A stretch of DNA of 64,000 nt from Candidatus Nitrosopumilus sp. (GCA_008080815.1 VMDM01000024.1:1-64000), one strand, 5' to 3'; shown: positions 1-8,178, numbered from the stretch's first letter. The notes: generated by a model from the sequence alone, not told the origin. Program-made: numbers and translations.

Positions 1-222
1 CTGAGTTTTAATAACCTCATCCATTTTTTTTGCAAATTCATTGTAGATTTTTTCTAATTCTTCAAGTGGTAATTCTATTCCTAATAGTTTCATAGTTTTG
101 TTCCAGGATTCGATATACTTTTCATCATCTAGACCTTTACCGAGTGACTCTGCAATCGAATGAACGCCTTCGGTTTTTCCTAGTGCATAAATTGCAATTT
201 CTCTATCTGAAAGCATTTTCAT
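1..222 (-). CDS. Conserved hypothetical protein, C-terminus beyond window edge
   Basis: The first 74 codons of a gene that runs off the left edge of the window. The N-terminus reads MKMLSDREIAIYALGKTEGV and continues as a charged, probably helical protein. Its ATG at 220-222 overlaps the TGA of the gene at 219-344 as ATGA, so the two are probably translated as one operon. A second ATG two codons in (214-216) could be the true start. No family was recognised and no catalytic motif is visible in the part present. Confidence 0.6.
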   Translation of the reverse strand, partial: MKMLSDREIAIYALGKTEGVHSIAESLGKGLDDEKYIESWNKTMKLLGIELPLEELEKIYNEFAKKMDEVIKTQ

Positions 223-344
223 TCTTTTTCATTGATGTAATAATGTAATTCTGTATAGCATTCTACACAATATTCTTGAAAATCTGTATGGTCACAATCA
301 TAGACTTTGGATACGTCATTTTTACATTTTGAACAGGTAGGCAT
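219..344 (-). CDS. Small CxxC zinc-binding protein (41 aa)
   Basis: A 41-residue protein starting MPTCSKCKND. It has CxxC at residues 4-7 and, after a DCDH stretch, a second CxxC at 27-30 (CVEC), which is enough to bind one zinc. Its stop overlaps the next start as ATGA, which supports real translation and coupling. Function unknown. It is one of many microproteins of this type in the window. Confidence 0.6.
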   Translation of the reverse strand: MPTCSKCKNDVSKVYDCDHTDFQEYCVECYTELHYYINEKE

Positions 345-354
345 TTGTTATATT

Positions 355-735
355 CTATGATTTTTTAATTTTAATTCCACCTAAAATTATTTGAATAATT
401 CCTGGAGCAAATAGCATAATTGATGAAGTCATTGGATCTCTTTCTGATTCTCCTGATGAGTTTCCAATAACTGCAAATCCTCCAACTAAAATCAAAATAC
501 CTGCAATGATGATCATTCCTCCAAGGCCTTTTGATGGACTCTTTAATGAAATGAAAAATGCAATAATAGGTAAAATTAATGCTGGACCTCCTAATCCTAT
601 TCCTCTCTGCATATCATCTAGAGGAAGAAATCCTTCTTGTGCATCAGAACTATACGTTACTGCAACATCAGCACCATAAATGACTAAAAGAATTATTGCA
701 ATTCCTGTAATGATGTATGATGCAGTTAGTGCCAT
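355..735 (-). CDS. Small multi-pass membrane protein, unknown function
   Basis: A 126-residue hydrophobic protein. The N-terminal helix spans about residues 5-22, followed by a short polar loop with acidic residues and then three further hydrophobic stretches at about 47-64, 72-92 and 105-121. It ends in a lysine-rich tail (GGIKIKKS), consistent with a cytoplasmic C-terminus. No transport or catalytic signature was recognised. It lies 10 bases upstream of the zinc microprotein gene on the same strand and 33 bases downstream of purK, so it may belong to the purK transcript. Judged a real gene from codon use and position. Confidence 0.65.
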   Translation of the reverse strand: MALTASYIITGIAIILLVIYGADVAVTYSSDAQEGFLPLDDMQRGIGLGGPALILPIIAFFISLKSPSKGLGGMIIIAGILILVGGFAVIGNSSGESERDPMTSSIMLFAPGIIQIILGGIKIKKS

Positions 736-768
736 GAATTTACCATTCTAAAACAACTAATAAATCTA

Positions 769-1908
769 TTAGACTGGCCTAACCACTGTTTTTTCCTTGA
801 TGACTTCAATTTTTTTTAACAAATCATCAATTGACTCATTTTCAGCAACAATATTCAAATGACCTAACTTTCGTTTTGGTTTTGAAATTTTTTTACCATA
901 CATTTTCAGAAAAATATTTTTTTCAGAAATCTCTATAGGTGCATATTCCCCTTCAAATCCTTTTGACCCTAAAATGTTGTACATTATGGTAGGATGAATC
1001 AATTCTACATCTCCTAATTCTAATCCTAAAATCGCTCTCAAGTGCTGTTGGAACTGTGATGTTTTACTAGATTGTAGAGTGTGATGTCCTGAATTATGAA
1101 CTCTTGGTGCAATTTCGTTTATCAGAATCTCGTTTTCATTTGTTACAAACATCTCAATTCCAAAAACTCCTGCCCCCTTCAAGACATTCATAGTCTCATT
1201 TGCAATTTCTTCTGCCTTCTTTGATACTTGTTCGTCAGTCCTTGCTGGTGCAATAGTTTGTCTGAGGATATTTTCTTCATGAATATTTTCTACTAGCGGA
1301 AATGATTTGATTTGACCTCCAGTATTTCTTGATGCAATTACTGATACCTCCATTTTAAATGGGACAAATCTTTCAAGCATTAGTTTTTGACCTTTAAAAT
1401 AATCCCATGCATCTTGTATCTTATTTGCTGAATCGATTTTGTAATTACCTCTGCCATCATATGCATCACGTCTAGCTTTTAGAAGTGCAGGATATCCAAA
1501 TTCTTTCAATCCTTCTTGTAAATCTGAAAAATTATTAATTTCAATAAAATCTGGAACGGGAATTTTATTTTCTCTCAAAAAGGTTTTTTGTAAAAATTTG
1601 TCCTGAATAATTCTTAATGTTTCTGGTGATGGATTAATTTCAGCAAATGATTGGGCTTCTTTTAGAACATCGCTGTCTCCAGATTCAATTTCATAAGTGA
1701 TGATATCAGATTTTTTAGCCAAATCCATAATTGCTTCTTTATCTTTAAAATCGCCTACAATTTGTTCAGCACCTACTTGTGCAGCAGGACAATTTTCAGT
1801 AGGATCTAAAACAATTATTTTTGATATTTGATCACCCATATCTTTTGCAGCCTCTGCAATCATCATACCTAATTGACCTCCTCCAATAATTCCTAAAACT
1901 TTGGTCAT
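769..1908 (-). CDS. purK: N5-carboxyaminoimidazole ribonucleotide synthase PurK
   Basis: PurK, ATP-grasp superfamily, makes N5-CAIR from AIR, bicarbonate and ATP in purine synthesis. The protein is 379 residues, normal for the family. The N-terminus shows the dinucleotide-like GIIGGGQLGMM motif, and the central ATP-grasp region carries YPALLKARRDAYDGRGNYK (about residues 140-158). The metal and ATP site lies near the NEIAPRVHNSGHHT stretch at about 263-276. The ATG at 1908 is preceded by an A+T-rich TATA-like box about 25 bases upstream. It is transcribed away from purE, whose enzyme uses its product, so the two steps share a divergent promoter region. Confidence 0.96.
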   Translation of the reverse strand: MTKVLGIIGGGQLGMMIAEAAKDMGDQISKIIVLDPTENCPAAQVGAEQIVGDFKDKEAIMDLAKKSDIITYEIESGDSDVLKEAQSFAEINPSPETLRIIQDKFLQKTFLRENKIPVPDFIEINNFSDLQEGLKEFGYPALLKARRDAYDGRGNYKIDSANKIQDAWDYFKGQKLMLERFVPFKMEVSVIASRNTGGQIKSFPLVENIHEENILRQTIAPARTDEQVSKKAEEIANETMNVLKGAGVFGIEMFVTNENEILINEIAPRVHNSGHHTLQSSKTSQFQQHLRAILGLELGDVELIHPTIMYNILGSKGFEGEYAPIEISEKNIFLKMYGKKISKPKRKLGHLNIVAENESIDDLLKKIEVIKEKTVVRPV

Positions 1909-1999
1909 ACGATTACAATTTTTCTGTAATAAAAATATCTAGTGATGATCTTTTCTATGAAACAGTTATCTTAATTACTCATGCAAATTATCTTAAATT
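1909..1999. promoter_or_regulatory. Divergent purK/purE promoter region
   Basis: A 91-base gap between two head-to-head purine genes. On the + strand, TCTTAATTAC at 1970-1979 sits about 25 bases before the purE ATG. On the - strand an ATATTTTTATTAC-type box at about 1926-1940 sits about 25 bases before the purK ATG. Both spacings match archaeal TATA boxes driving leaderless transcripts. No clear operator palindrome was seen. Confidence 0.45.
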
Positions 2000-2575
2000 A
2001 TGACTTTTACTAAAAAACCTCTTATAGGAATCATAATGGGTTCAAGCTCTGACAGTAGAATTATGAAAGGTGCTGCAGAAATTTTGGATTCATTTAAAAT
2101 TAAACATGAAGATCAAATAATCTCTGCTCATAGAACTCCAAGTAGATTAGCAGAATATGCAAATTATGCAGAAAAAAATGATTTCAAAGTGATTATTGCA
2201 GGAGCTGGTGGTGCAGCACATTTACCGGGAATGATTGCATCTCATACCATCATTCCAGTTATTGGGGTACCAATTTTGGTGTATAATGATAAACATCCTA
2301 AAAACACTGAAACAAGTAAATTCTCGGCTTTTGGAGGTTTAGATTCTTTACTCTCAATTACTGAAATGCCTTCTGGCTCTCCAGTTGTTTCAGTTGGTGT
2401 CAATAAAGCAGGAAATGCCGCGATATATGCAATGAAAATTCTGAGTAATGAGTTTCCTGAAATAAAGAAAATTCTCAAAAAACACAAATCAGAACAACAT
2501 CAATCGGTCTTAAAAGAATCAGAATTAATGAAAAAACAAGGTTTGAAAAAATTCACTCAGAAAAAATTTCAATAA
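2000..2575 (+). CDS. purE: N5-CAIR mutase PurE
   Basis: PurE converts N5-CAIR to CAIR in purine synthesis. The N-terminus carries the class I hallmark GIIMGSSSDSRIM, followed by ISAHRTPSRL (about residues 42-51) with the active-site His. A GAGGAAHLPGMIA stretch completes the substrate pocket. At 191 residues it is longer than the usual 160-170 because of a Lys/Gln-rich C-terminal tail after about residue 160. Partner enzyme PurK is divergent at 769-1908. Its TAA abuts the stop of the convergent threonine ammonia-lyase with no base between. Confidence 0.95.
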   Translation: MTFTKKPLIGIIMGSSSDSRIMKGAAEILDSFKIKHEDQIISAHRTPSRLAEYANYAEKNDFKVIIAGAGGAAHLPGMIASHTIIPVIGVPILVYNDKHPKNTETSKFSAFGGLDSLLSITEMPSGSPVVSVGVNKAGNAAIYAMKILSNEFPEIKKILKKHKSEQHQSVLKESELMKKQGLKKFTQKKFQ

Positions 2576-3784
2576 TTATGTTAATAATGTGAATTGGATA
2601 TTCTTCTTTTTTAGTGAAGCAATCAACATATCTGCCTGTTCTTTTCCTGATGTTTCCAAATTGAGAGTTACAGATGCAGAACCAGCATTAACATTGGAAC
2701 TTAATCTATCATGAACGACTTCAACAATATTTGCACTTGCCATTGTGATTTCATCCACGATTTCTTTAAATGCTCCAGGTCTGTCTGGTAAGAGAACTGA
2801 AATTTTGAGCAATCGTCCCATCGCAGCTAGCCCTTTATCCACAATTTGACCTAGCAAATACATGTCTACATTTCCACCTGCTAAAACTACAACTACTTTT
2901 TTTCCAGGTGATGGTTTTTTTGATAGGAGATATGCTAAGCCAATAGCACCTGCTGGTTCTATAACAAATTTCATTCTCTCCATAAGAAGAAACATTGTTT
3001 TTGTAATTTCTTTGTCATCCACAATAACTACATCATCCATCAACTTGTTGATAATCTCAAAAGTGATATTTCCAGGAACTTTAACTGAAATACCATCTGC
3101 AATGGTTCTTCCTCCGTCACAAGATGAAATTTTTCCATTCTTAACAGAGTCATACATTGAAGGAAATTCAGTTGATTGAACTCCAATTACTTTTACATTG
3201 GGATTTTTTTCTTTAATTGCTACTACTGTTCCTGCTGCTAATCCACCACCACCAATTGGAACATAAATTTCATCTACATCTGGAAGATCTTCTAAAATTT
3301 CCAGACCAATTACTCCTTGACCCGATATGATTTCTTCATCATCGAATGCAGGAATAATTGTTGCTCCTGTTTCTTTAGAAATTTCTTGAGCTTTTGCAAA
3401 AGATTCATCATAATTTAGACCCTCTAAAATTACATTTGCCCCATATCCTCTAGTGGCTGCAACTTTAGCAGGTGATGCATTTTTGGGCATTACAATTGTA
3501 CAGCGGATATTTTCTAAAGACGAAGCTAAAGCAACCCCTTGAGCATGATTTCCTGCAGATGCTGCAATTACTCCAAATTTCTTTTCATCTTCTGATAAGT
3601 TTTGAATTTTATAATATGCACCTCTAACTTTGAATGAACCCGTTTTTTGTCTAAACTCAGCTTTGAAAAATACATCAGAACCTGTTAGATTACTAAAAGT
3701 TCTAGAATGTATTAGAGGTGTTTTTTTAATTACATTTCCTCTTGAGGAATTTGCCTTTACTATTTTTGCATAAATTGATTCCAT
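2576..3784 (-). CDS. ilvA: Threonine ammonia-lyase with C-terminal ACT domain
   Basis: A PLP enzyme deaminating threonine to 2-oxobutanoate, the entry to isoleucine synthesis. The PLP lysine lies in TGSFKVRGAYY, the phosphate-binding glycine loop is PIGGGGLAAG, and AASAGNHAQG is also typical. The last 75 or so residues, beginning near LLKISVLLPDRPGAFKEIV, form an ACT domain that usually gives allosteric control. The open frame reaches a TTG at 3802, but the ATG at 3784 (402 residues) has a CAAATACA TATA-like box 26 bases upstream and is preferred. ilvD of the same pathway lies at 35.7 kb. Confidence 0.92.
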   Translation of the reverse strand: MESIYAKIVKANSSRGNVIKKTPLIHSRTFSNLTGSDVFFKAEFRQKTGSFKVRGAYYKIQNLSEDEKKFGVIAASAGNHAQGVALASSLENIRCTIVMPKNASPAKVAATRGYGANVILEGLNYDESFAKAQEISKETGATIIPAFDDEEIISGQGVIGLEILEDLPDVDEIYVPIGGGGLAAGTVVAIKEKNPNVKVIGVQSTEFPSMYDSVKNGKISSCDGGRTIADGISVKVPGNITFEIINKLMDDVVIVDDKEITKTMFLLMERMKFVIEPAGAIGLAYLLSKKPSPGKKVVVVLAGGNVDMYLLGQIVDKGLAAMGRLLKISVLLPDRPGAFKEIVDEITMASANIVEVVHDRLSSNVNAGSASVTLNLETSGKEQADMLIASLKKKNIQFTLLT

Positions 3785-3892
3785 TGGAATAGACTGTCTC
3801 AATAAGGTGTATTTGACTTCTTCTATACAAAATTTCTTAATTTTGTCAAATTTTGTGCGTATCTTTCAAATTTGATTGTCATTGTTAGATAT

Positions 3893-4732
3893 CTACAATG
3901 TAATTGCATTGAAAATCTCATTTATTCGTCTTGAGATATTCTCTTTTGTTTTATCTGAGATTTTTCTGGGATCAAACAATCCTTCCTTGATATTATTTTT
4001 TACAAATTCCATATCTAAAGTAATTAGACATCCTTCTTCACCGTTTACTAATTTTGCATCATCAATTATTGCAGAACTAGTCTGATAAGTTTCTATCAAT
4101 AATGAATCTAATTCTTTGAAAAGTTCATTTTTTCTTTCTGAAAATTTTTGAAAGTCCGTATCAGATTTTTTCTCTATTTCAGAAAAAATCTTCTCTCTAA
4201 ATTCATCATTATCATAAAAAATCTCAAATAATTTCTGATGATCAAGATCTTTGTATCCCATTTCTTTCAGTTTTTCTAAAACTAATTCATCACTATTGTC
4301 TGATAGCTCATTTTCTTTATTTTTTGTTAAATCAATAATTTCAGATAATTCTTTTTGAACATCAATTACTTTTTGAATTGGTTTGTAATATAATAAAACA
4401 TGAAATTGTACAGAGATATGTCCAGAAATTAGATAATTTCCTTCCATCACTTCAAATTTAAAAAAAACTCTACGTAGATCTTCGTTGTTTGAAATTGATA
4501 CATCTTGTTTATTCCAATCTGCCAAATTATCGCTAATTTTTTTAAAATAATCAAATAATATTTTCTGATCAAATGTTTTTTGATTAGTCACTGTGGCATC
4601 TCCTAACATGACCTGAATTTCAATTGGCTTTGTTTTATCTACTATATTTGATAAAAATAATTTTTTAATTTGTTCATTTTTCTCATTTAAAACACTGATG
4701 AATTCATTTTGAGTCCTTGTTCCTAGACGCAT
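3893..4732 (-). CDS. Conserved hypothetical protein (279 aa)
   Basis: Not recognised. A soluble, strongly charged protein starting MRLGTRTQNEFISVLNEK. The N-terminal half (about 35-135) looks beta-rich with an FKFEVMEGNYLISGHISVQF stretch. The middle (about 125-215) is Glu/Lys-rich and probably helical or coiled coil. The C-terminus (about 215-279) returns to a mixed fold ending FNAITL. There is no signal peptide or membrane segment. It stands alone, divergent from the zinc microprotein and cyclase genes that follow. Confidence 0.7.
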   Translation of the reverse strand: MRLGTRTQNEFISVLNEKNEQIKKLFLSNIVDKTKPIEIQVMLGDATVTNQKTFDQKILFDYFKKISDNLADWNKQDVSISNNEDLRRVFFKFEVMEGNYLISGHISVQFHVLLYYKPIQKVIDVQKELSEIIDLTKNKENELSDNSDELVLEKLKEMGYKDLDHQKLFEIFYDNDEFREKIFSEIEKKSDTDFQKFSERKNELFKELDSLLIETYQTSSAIIDDAKLVNGEEGCLITLDMEFVKNNIKEGLFDPRKISDKTKENISRRINEIFNAITL

Positions 4733-4802
4733 GATTTTTGAGAATTTTTGTAATCATTAAACCTATCATCATTCCTAAATATGATAATCTAGAAAATTTA
4801 TT

Positions 4803-4925
4803 ATGGGAAAATCAAAATTTTTGTGCAATGATTGTCATTCTGATATTGAGATCTATTATAATGAGAAATATCAAGGAGAACGCGGCAAATGCCCTAAATG
4901 TGGGCATGACTTTCCATTAGAGTAG
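4803..4925 (+). CDS. Small zinc-ribbon protein (40 aa)
   Basis: Begins MGKSKFLCNDCHSDIEI and ends KCPKCGHDFPLE, so two CxxC knuckles at residues 8-11 and 30-33 with about 18 residues between: a complete minimal zinc ribbon. The stop ends five bases before the ATG of the cyclase gene, so the two are probably co-transcribed. Function unknown; such ribbons bind nucleic acid or protein partners. Confidence 0.65.
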   Translation: MGKSKFLCNDCHSDIEIYYNEKYQGERGKCPKCGHDFPLE

Positions 4926-4929
4926 TGAA

Positions 4930-5730
4930 ATGACTGATTCAGAAAAAAACGAAATTGATGAGAATTCTACACCTTCGCAATCCGTAAATGTTGTAGATAT
5001 GTTACTTAGTACTTCTGATTCCAAAATACTTGATTCAGAAAGTATGATTCTTGAAACTCAAAAACGAGTCTGGGCTTCGCTAAAAAAAGGATATCAATAC
5101 ACAGGTGTGGTTAATGATTCTGATTCATTTCTACGTCAAAATGTTTTTTCAAAAATTAACATGGTTGTTCTCTATGTTGATTTAGTTGGTTCAACACAAA
5201 TGGCATTAGAGTTACCTGAAGAAAAAATTGCTATAATTATTAGTTGCTTTGCACAAGAAATGGCTGCTGTAATAAAACAACATCAAGGATACGTCTTAAA
5301 ATTTGTAGGTGATGCGGTAATTGCTTATTTTGATGGCACTGATAATGGTCTTATGGCCTCTGATAATGCAATTAAATGTGCAAAATCAATGTTAACTGTA
5401 ATTCAAAAAGGAATCAACCCAATTCTTAATCAATATGATTATCCTGATTTAATGGCAAAGATTGGTTTAGATTTTGGTGAAAACATCGTAGTTCGTTATG
5501 GTGCAGATGTAGAACGCTCTCAGGTTGATCTAATTGGTCCTGCGATGAACATTGCTGCAAAAATCCAAGGCATGGCAAAACCAAATCAAATTTTAGTCGG
5601 TTCTGATGTCTATGAACGTCTACACCCTTCTACAAAATCGGAATTGAAACAAATTGAATGGAAAAATAATGAGTGGAAATATCGCTCTAGACTTACAGGT
5701 GAAATTTACAAAGTCTATGAATTTATTTAA
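4930..5730 (+). CDS. Class III adenylate/guanylate cyclase domain protein
   Basis: A soluble 266-residue protein with one class III nucleotide cyclase domain at about residues 75-235. Metal-binding aspartates are visible as YVDLVGST (D84) and FVGDAV (D128). The lysine before the second (K124, LKFVGD) matches the purine-selecting lysine of adenylate cyclases. D200 precedes the catalytic asparagine in GPAMNIAAKI (N207). The residue that is normally the transition-state arginine is K211. The N-terminal 70 residues are polar with no known sensor. No membrane segment is present. It probably works as a homodimer, as the family does. An upstream zinc ribbon gene ends 4 bases before it. Confidence 0.85.
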   Translation: MTDSEKNEIDENSTPSQSVNVVDMLLSTSDSKILDSESMILETQKRVWASLKKGYQYTGVVNDSDSFLRQNVFSKINMVVLYVDLVGSTQMALELPEEKIAIIISCFAQEMAAVIKQHQGYVLKFVGDAVIAYFDGTDNGLMASDNAIKCAKSMLTVIQKGINPILNQYDYPDLMAKIGLDFGENIVVRYGADVERSQVDLIGPAMNIAAKIQGMAKPNQILVGSDVYERLHPSTKSELKQIEWKNNEWKYRSRLTGEIYKVYEFI

Positions 5731-5735
5731 AAATT

Positions 5736-5882
5736 TTATACAGTAAAATTATCTGGACACTCAACATGTTCGTAATGATGTTCTGTGAATTTTTCCCCTA
5801 CGATGTAAATGACTATTTTGTGTAGCTCATTTTCTGAGATGTCTTTTTTACACTTCATACATGATTTTTTTGTGGCATCCAT
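5736..5882 (-). CDS. Small zinc-finger-like protein (48 aa)
   Basis: Reads MDATKKSCMKCKKDISENEL and later EHHYEHVECPDN. CxxC lies at residues 8-11, and a His-rich stretch with a third Cys at 42 gives a plausible CxxC...HxxxC zinc site. Convergent with the cyclase gene (6 bases apart). Function unknown. Confidence 0.55.
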   Translation of the reverse strand: MDATKKSCMKCKKDISENELHKIVIYIVGEKFTEHHYEHVECPDNFTV

Positions 5883-6016
5883 TATTTGCGATCAAAACAT
5901 ATGTGGTATAAGGATCAGCGATCAACTCAATTTGAGTAAAAATGACTCAGAATTCACAATTGATTATATCAAACGACTAAAGCAAGGCAAAAATATAGTC
6001 AAATTTCATGTTTTTT

Positions 6017-6388
6017 ATGGAAAATCACTTGTTTGAACACCTTCAAAATCTATATGGACTCAATCCCCATATGCTTCCAACTGCATTTCAATTTCCACGA
6101 TTGCCACCAGGACTGTCTCATCCTATGTTCAAAGTAAATGGTAATCCATCAAAAGAAAAATTTCAAAATGATTTGAACACCATTAATCAAAAATTGACTG
6201 GCTTTCAACATTTGTATCAACAATATGCTGCAGGTCTATTATCTATGAATTCTTCATTTATTCCACCAGGTCATCCTCTTTACACACGTGAAAATTCACT
6301 TGAAACCTTAAAAACTGAAAATGATAAACTTGTTAAAGAAAATCTTGAACTAAAGAAAAAACTAGAACAGAAAAATCAAAAAGATTAA
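6017..6388 (+). CDS. Hypothetical protein with C-terminal coiled coil
   Basis: Not recognised. A protein of 123 residues from the ATG at 6017; an ATG three codons earlier is also possible. The N-terminal half is rich in Pro, Phe and Met (FQFPRLPPGLSHPMFKV). After a Gln-rich helix comes a clear C-terminal heptad region, LETLKTENDKLVKENLEL, ending in KNQKD. It looks like a small scaffold or adaptor rather than an enzyme. It is followed on the same strand by a DUF6659-like gene 41 bases downstream. Confidence 0.6.
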   Translation: MENHLFEHLQNLYGLNPHMLPTAFQFPRLPPGLSHPMFKVNGNPSKEKFQNDLNTINQKLTGFQHLYQQYAAGLLSMNSSFIPPGHPLYTRENSLETLKTENDKLVKENLELKKKLEQKNQKD

Positions 6389-6429
6389 TCTCTGAGAATC
6401 CTTATTAGTTGTAATTTTTTAACTCGAAC

Positions 6430-6816
6430 ATGGCAAAAACTCCCTCTGAAAATTGGAATGCTCAATTATCACAATACAGAAAAAAATGCCAATCAATAAT
6501 TCAGATTTCTAAAAAAATTCGATATGCTGGGGTGATCAATGTTTATGGGAGAACATTAACAGGGATTGTTCAACCGGGAATTAAACCTCTATTAAAATCA
6601 GAACAAGTAAAAAATGAATTTTTTATAATTTCAACACTGGTATCTCTCAGAACTGGTGTTGATGCATCAATCGGTAAATTAGAACATGTCATTTTACAAC
6701 ACCAAAAAGTTACAATCATACTCTTACAGAAAAAAAATGTCACATACTATGTATCATTAAATAAAAATGAAAAGAATCTTGATAAGATTCTGTCTCAAAT
6801 AAAAAAATTGATTTAA
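6430..6816 (+). CDS. DUF6659-like protein
   Basis: A protein of 128 residues resembling the thaumarchaeal DUF6659 family as I remember it: an N-terminal helix (CQSIIQISKKIRYAGVINVYG), a glycine-containing turn (GIVQPGIKPLL), a helix with LRTGVDASIG and a final alternating strand region (VTIILLQKKNVTYYVSL). The pattern helix-IRYAGVINxxG-strand resembles Roadblock/LC7 or PAS-like sensor folds, but that is inference. No catalytic residues are apparent. It overlaps the 3' end of the convergent VOC gene by 4 bases. Confidence 0.65.
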   Translation: MAKTPSENWNAQLSQYRKKCQSIIQISKKIRYAGVINVYGRTLTGIVQPGIKPLLKSEQVKNEFFIISTLVSLRTGVDASIGKLEHVILQHQKVTIILLQKKNVTYYVSLNKNEKNLDKILSQIKKLI

Positions 6817-7226
6817 GCTGGTGTAAAACCGATATAGCCTTTTGTTTGGGTTTCTTTATCATCGAAGTTTGGCTCAAACAATGATATAAGATAATCATCT
6901 GGATCAGAGATTACTGCATTTTTTCCTGCATCTTTTTCAACAATATCTCTATGAATTTTTACTCCTTTTTCACGAAGTTCATCAATTGCTGATTTTACAT
7001 CTCCAACTAGAAAACCGATAGTAATTCCATTCTCAAAATTTCCATTACTACCTTGTTCTGTGATTGATGCTGGATGCAGGCTTAATAGGGCTCCTGAAGT
7101 TCCTAAATCTACCCAAGTTCTTCTTTGATTTTTTATTGGCAATCCTATGATCTCGTTATAGAATTGTATCGATTTGTCTAGGTCCTTTACGGCCAAAATT
7201 ACATTCCCTACTTTTTTGATATTCAT
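6813..7226 (-). CDS. VOC (glyoxalase/bleomycin resistance fold) protein
   Basis: A protein of 137 residues with the vicinal-oxygen-chelate fold: two beta-alpha-beta-beta-beta modules, the first starting VGNVILAVKDLDKSIQFYNE and the second around GITIGFLVGDVKSAIDEL. A C-terminal SDPDDYLISLFEP motif supplies the usual Glu ligand. The first-strand metal position, often His, is Asn here (VGNVILAV), so metal use is uncertain. Substrate cannot be told from sequence; members include lyases, dioxygenases and binding proteins. No informative neighbours. Confidence 0.8.
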   Translation of the reverse strand: MNIKKVGNVILAVKDLDKSIQFYNEIIGLPIKNQRRTWVDLGTSGALLSLHPASITEQGSNGNFENGITIGFLVGDVKSAIDELREKGVKIHRDIVEKDAGKNAVISDPDDYLISLFEPNFDDKETQTKGYIGFTPA

Positions 7227-7259
7227 ACTAGGATAATGTCTAAGTTACTTAAATCATTT

Positions 7260-7478
7260 TCAGGAAACTTCAACAAGTGTTTCAGTTCTTTCCACACCAT
7301 TAATTTTTTGAATTTGAGTAGTTATGTCCTTAATTTTTATTAATTCGTCTACTTCAATTATTGCAACCGCATCAAATTGACCACTAGTAGGAAAGGAATC
7401 TGTAACATTATTCACTTTCATCAGTCTTGCAGAAATTAATTTTTTTGGTGATCTTACGAGAATTATCGCTCTTACCAT
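7260..7478 (-). CDS. Stand-alone Lrp/AsnC RAM (ligand-binding) domain, copy 2
   Basis: A protein of 72 residues forming a single RAM domain, the beta-alpha-beta-beta-alpha-beta effector and oligomerisation module of Lrp/AsnC regulators. MVRAIILVRS is the first strand, GQFDAVAIIEV the typical Gly-x-Tyr/Phe-Asp turn, and VERTETLVEVS the final strand. There is no DNA-binding helix-turn-helix. It overlaps the upstream paralogue by 7 bases and is almost certainly co-translated with it. Such stand-alone domains are thought to bind amino acids and hetero-oligomerise with full-length Lrp proteins. Confidence 0.8.
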   Translation of the reverse strand: MVRAIILVRSPKKLISARLMKVNNVTDSFPTSGQFDAVAIIEVDELIKIKDITTQIQKINGVERTETLVEVS

Positions 7479-7711
7479 CCTAAATCTACCTCCACTTCAA
7501 TCAGGGTTTCGGTGGTTACAATTTCTTTAATTTTTTTAAAATCTATCACCATGCTATTAATTTCATCAATTGATCCCTTCATGATGACACTCACGTCTGC
7601 TCTACCGGTAACCATCATTACTTGTTTTACGATTTTCTTTTTCTTCTTTAGAATTTCAACAACTGTATCCACTTTACCAGGTTTAACTGTAATGAGACAT
7701 AGAGCTCTCAT
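7472..7711 (-). CDS. Stand-alone Lrp/AsnC RAM domain, copy 1
   Basis: A protein of 79 residues: MRALCLITVKPGKV is the first strand and turn, MVTGRADVSVIM the effector turn (TGRAD in place of TGxYD), and IVTTETLIEVEVDLGW the last strand. No helix-turn-helix is encoded before it. It shares the RAM fold with the following gene and overlaps it, so the pair may form a hetero-oligomer. A run of five lysines in KKKKKIVKQ is unusual for the domain. Confidence 0.8.
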   Translation of the reverse strand: MRALCLITVKPGKVDTVVEILKKKKKIVKQVMMVTGRADVSVIMKGSIDEINSMVIDFKKIKEIVTTETLIEVEVDLGW

Positions 7712-7746
7712 AATATATCGTGAAATTTTGTAATGGATAAGGATTT

Positions 7747-8037
7747 CTAATCGAATGCTTCTTGGGATCTTGCTTCTTCAAGATATGCCCTTCTTTCTTC
7801 ATTCTCTTTCTCTTTGTCAATCTGAATATCGTCATCAACAACAACAATACCCATATCGTCACTAGGCTCTTCTCTTTTAGATTTTTTTGAGGATTTCTTT
7901 CCTTTTGTCGTAGTAGCTTTTTTTGTTGTTAATGCCTTTGTTTTAGGCGTTTTTTTATCATTTTTAGCCACTTTTTTTACTACTTTCTCTTTTGTGTCTT
8001 TTTTAGTAGTTTTCTTTGTGGTCTTTTTTTCTGCCAT
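7747..8037 (-). CDS. Lysine-rich basic protein with acidic tail
   Basis: A protein of 96 residues with a sharply two-part composition. Residues 1 to about 60 are mostly Lys, Thr, Ala and Ser (MAEKKTTKKTTKKDTKEK and similar), like bacterial and eukaryotic H1-type histone tails. The last 35 residues are acidic (IVVVDDDIQIDKEKENEE) and end helical. No zinc or catalytic motif. Nucleic-acid binding is an inference from charge alone. It is upstream of the RAM-domain pair on the same strand with 35 bases between. Confidence 0.65.
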   Translation of the reverse strand: MAEKKTTKKTTKKDTKEKVVKKVAKNDKKTPKTKALTTKKATTTKGKKSSKKSKREEPSDDMGIVVVDDDIQIDKEKENEERRAYLEEARSQEAFD

Positions 8038-8178
8038 GTTGTCGAAAATCTAGAGATTGCCTTATTTTTAAATATTTTGAAGAATCAGAATTTCGTATCA
8101 ATTTTTAAAAATCACTAATTTCTAATAATGAAAATTATTTTCCACTACCCTTAAGTTTGGCATTTTTTGAGTTATACT

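Noticed and set aside
4738-4920. 60-residue + strand frame upstream of the cyclase
   Set aside because: It is hydrophobic and shifted relative to a much better zinc-ribbon frame (4803-4925) that covers the same bases and ends next to the cyclase start.
5809-6036. 75-residue + strand frame
   Set aside because: Covers the minus-strand zinc protein at 5736-5882 and has no motif; taken as a shadow.
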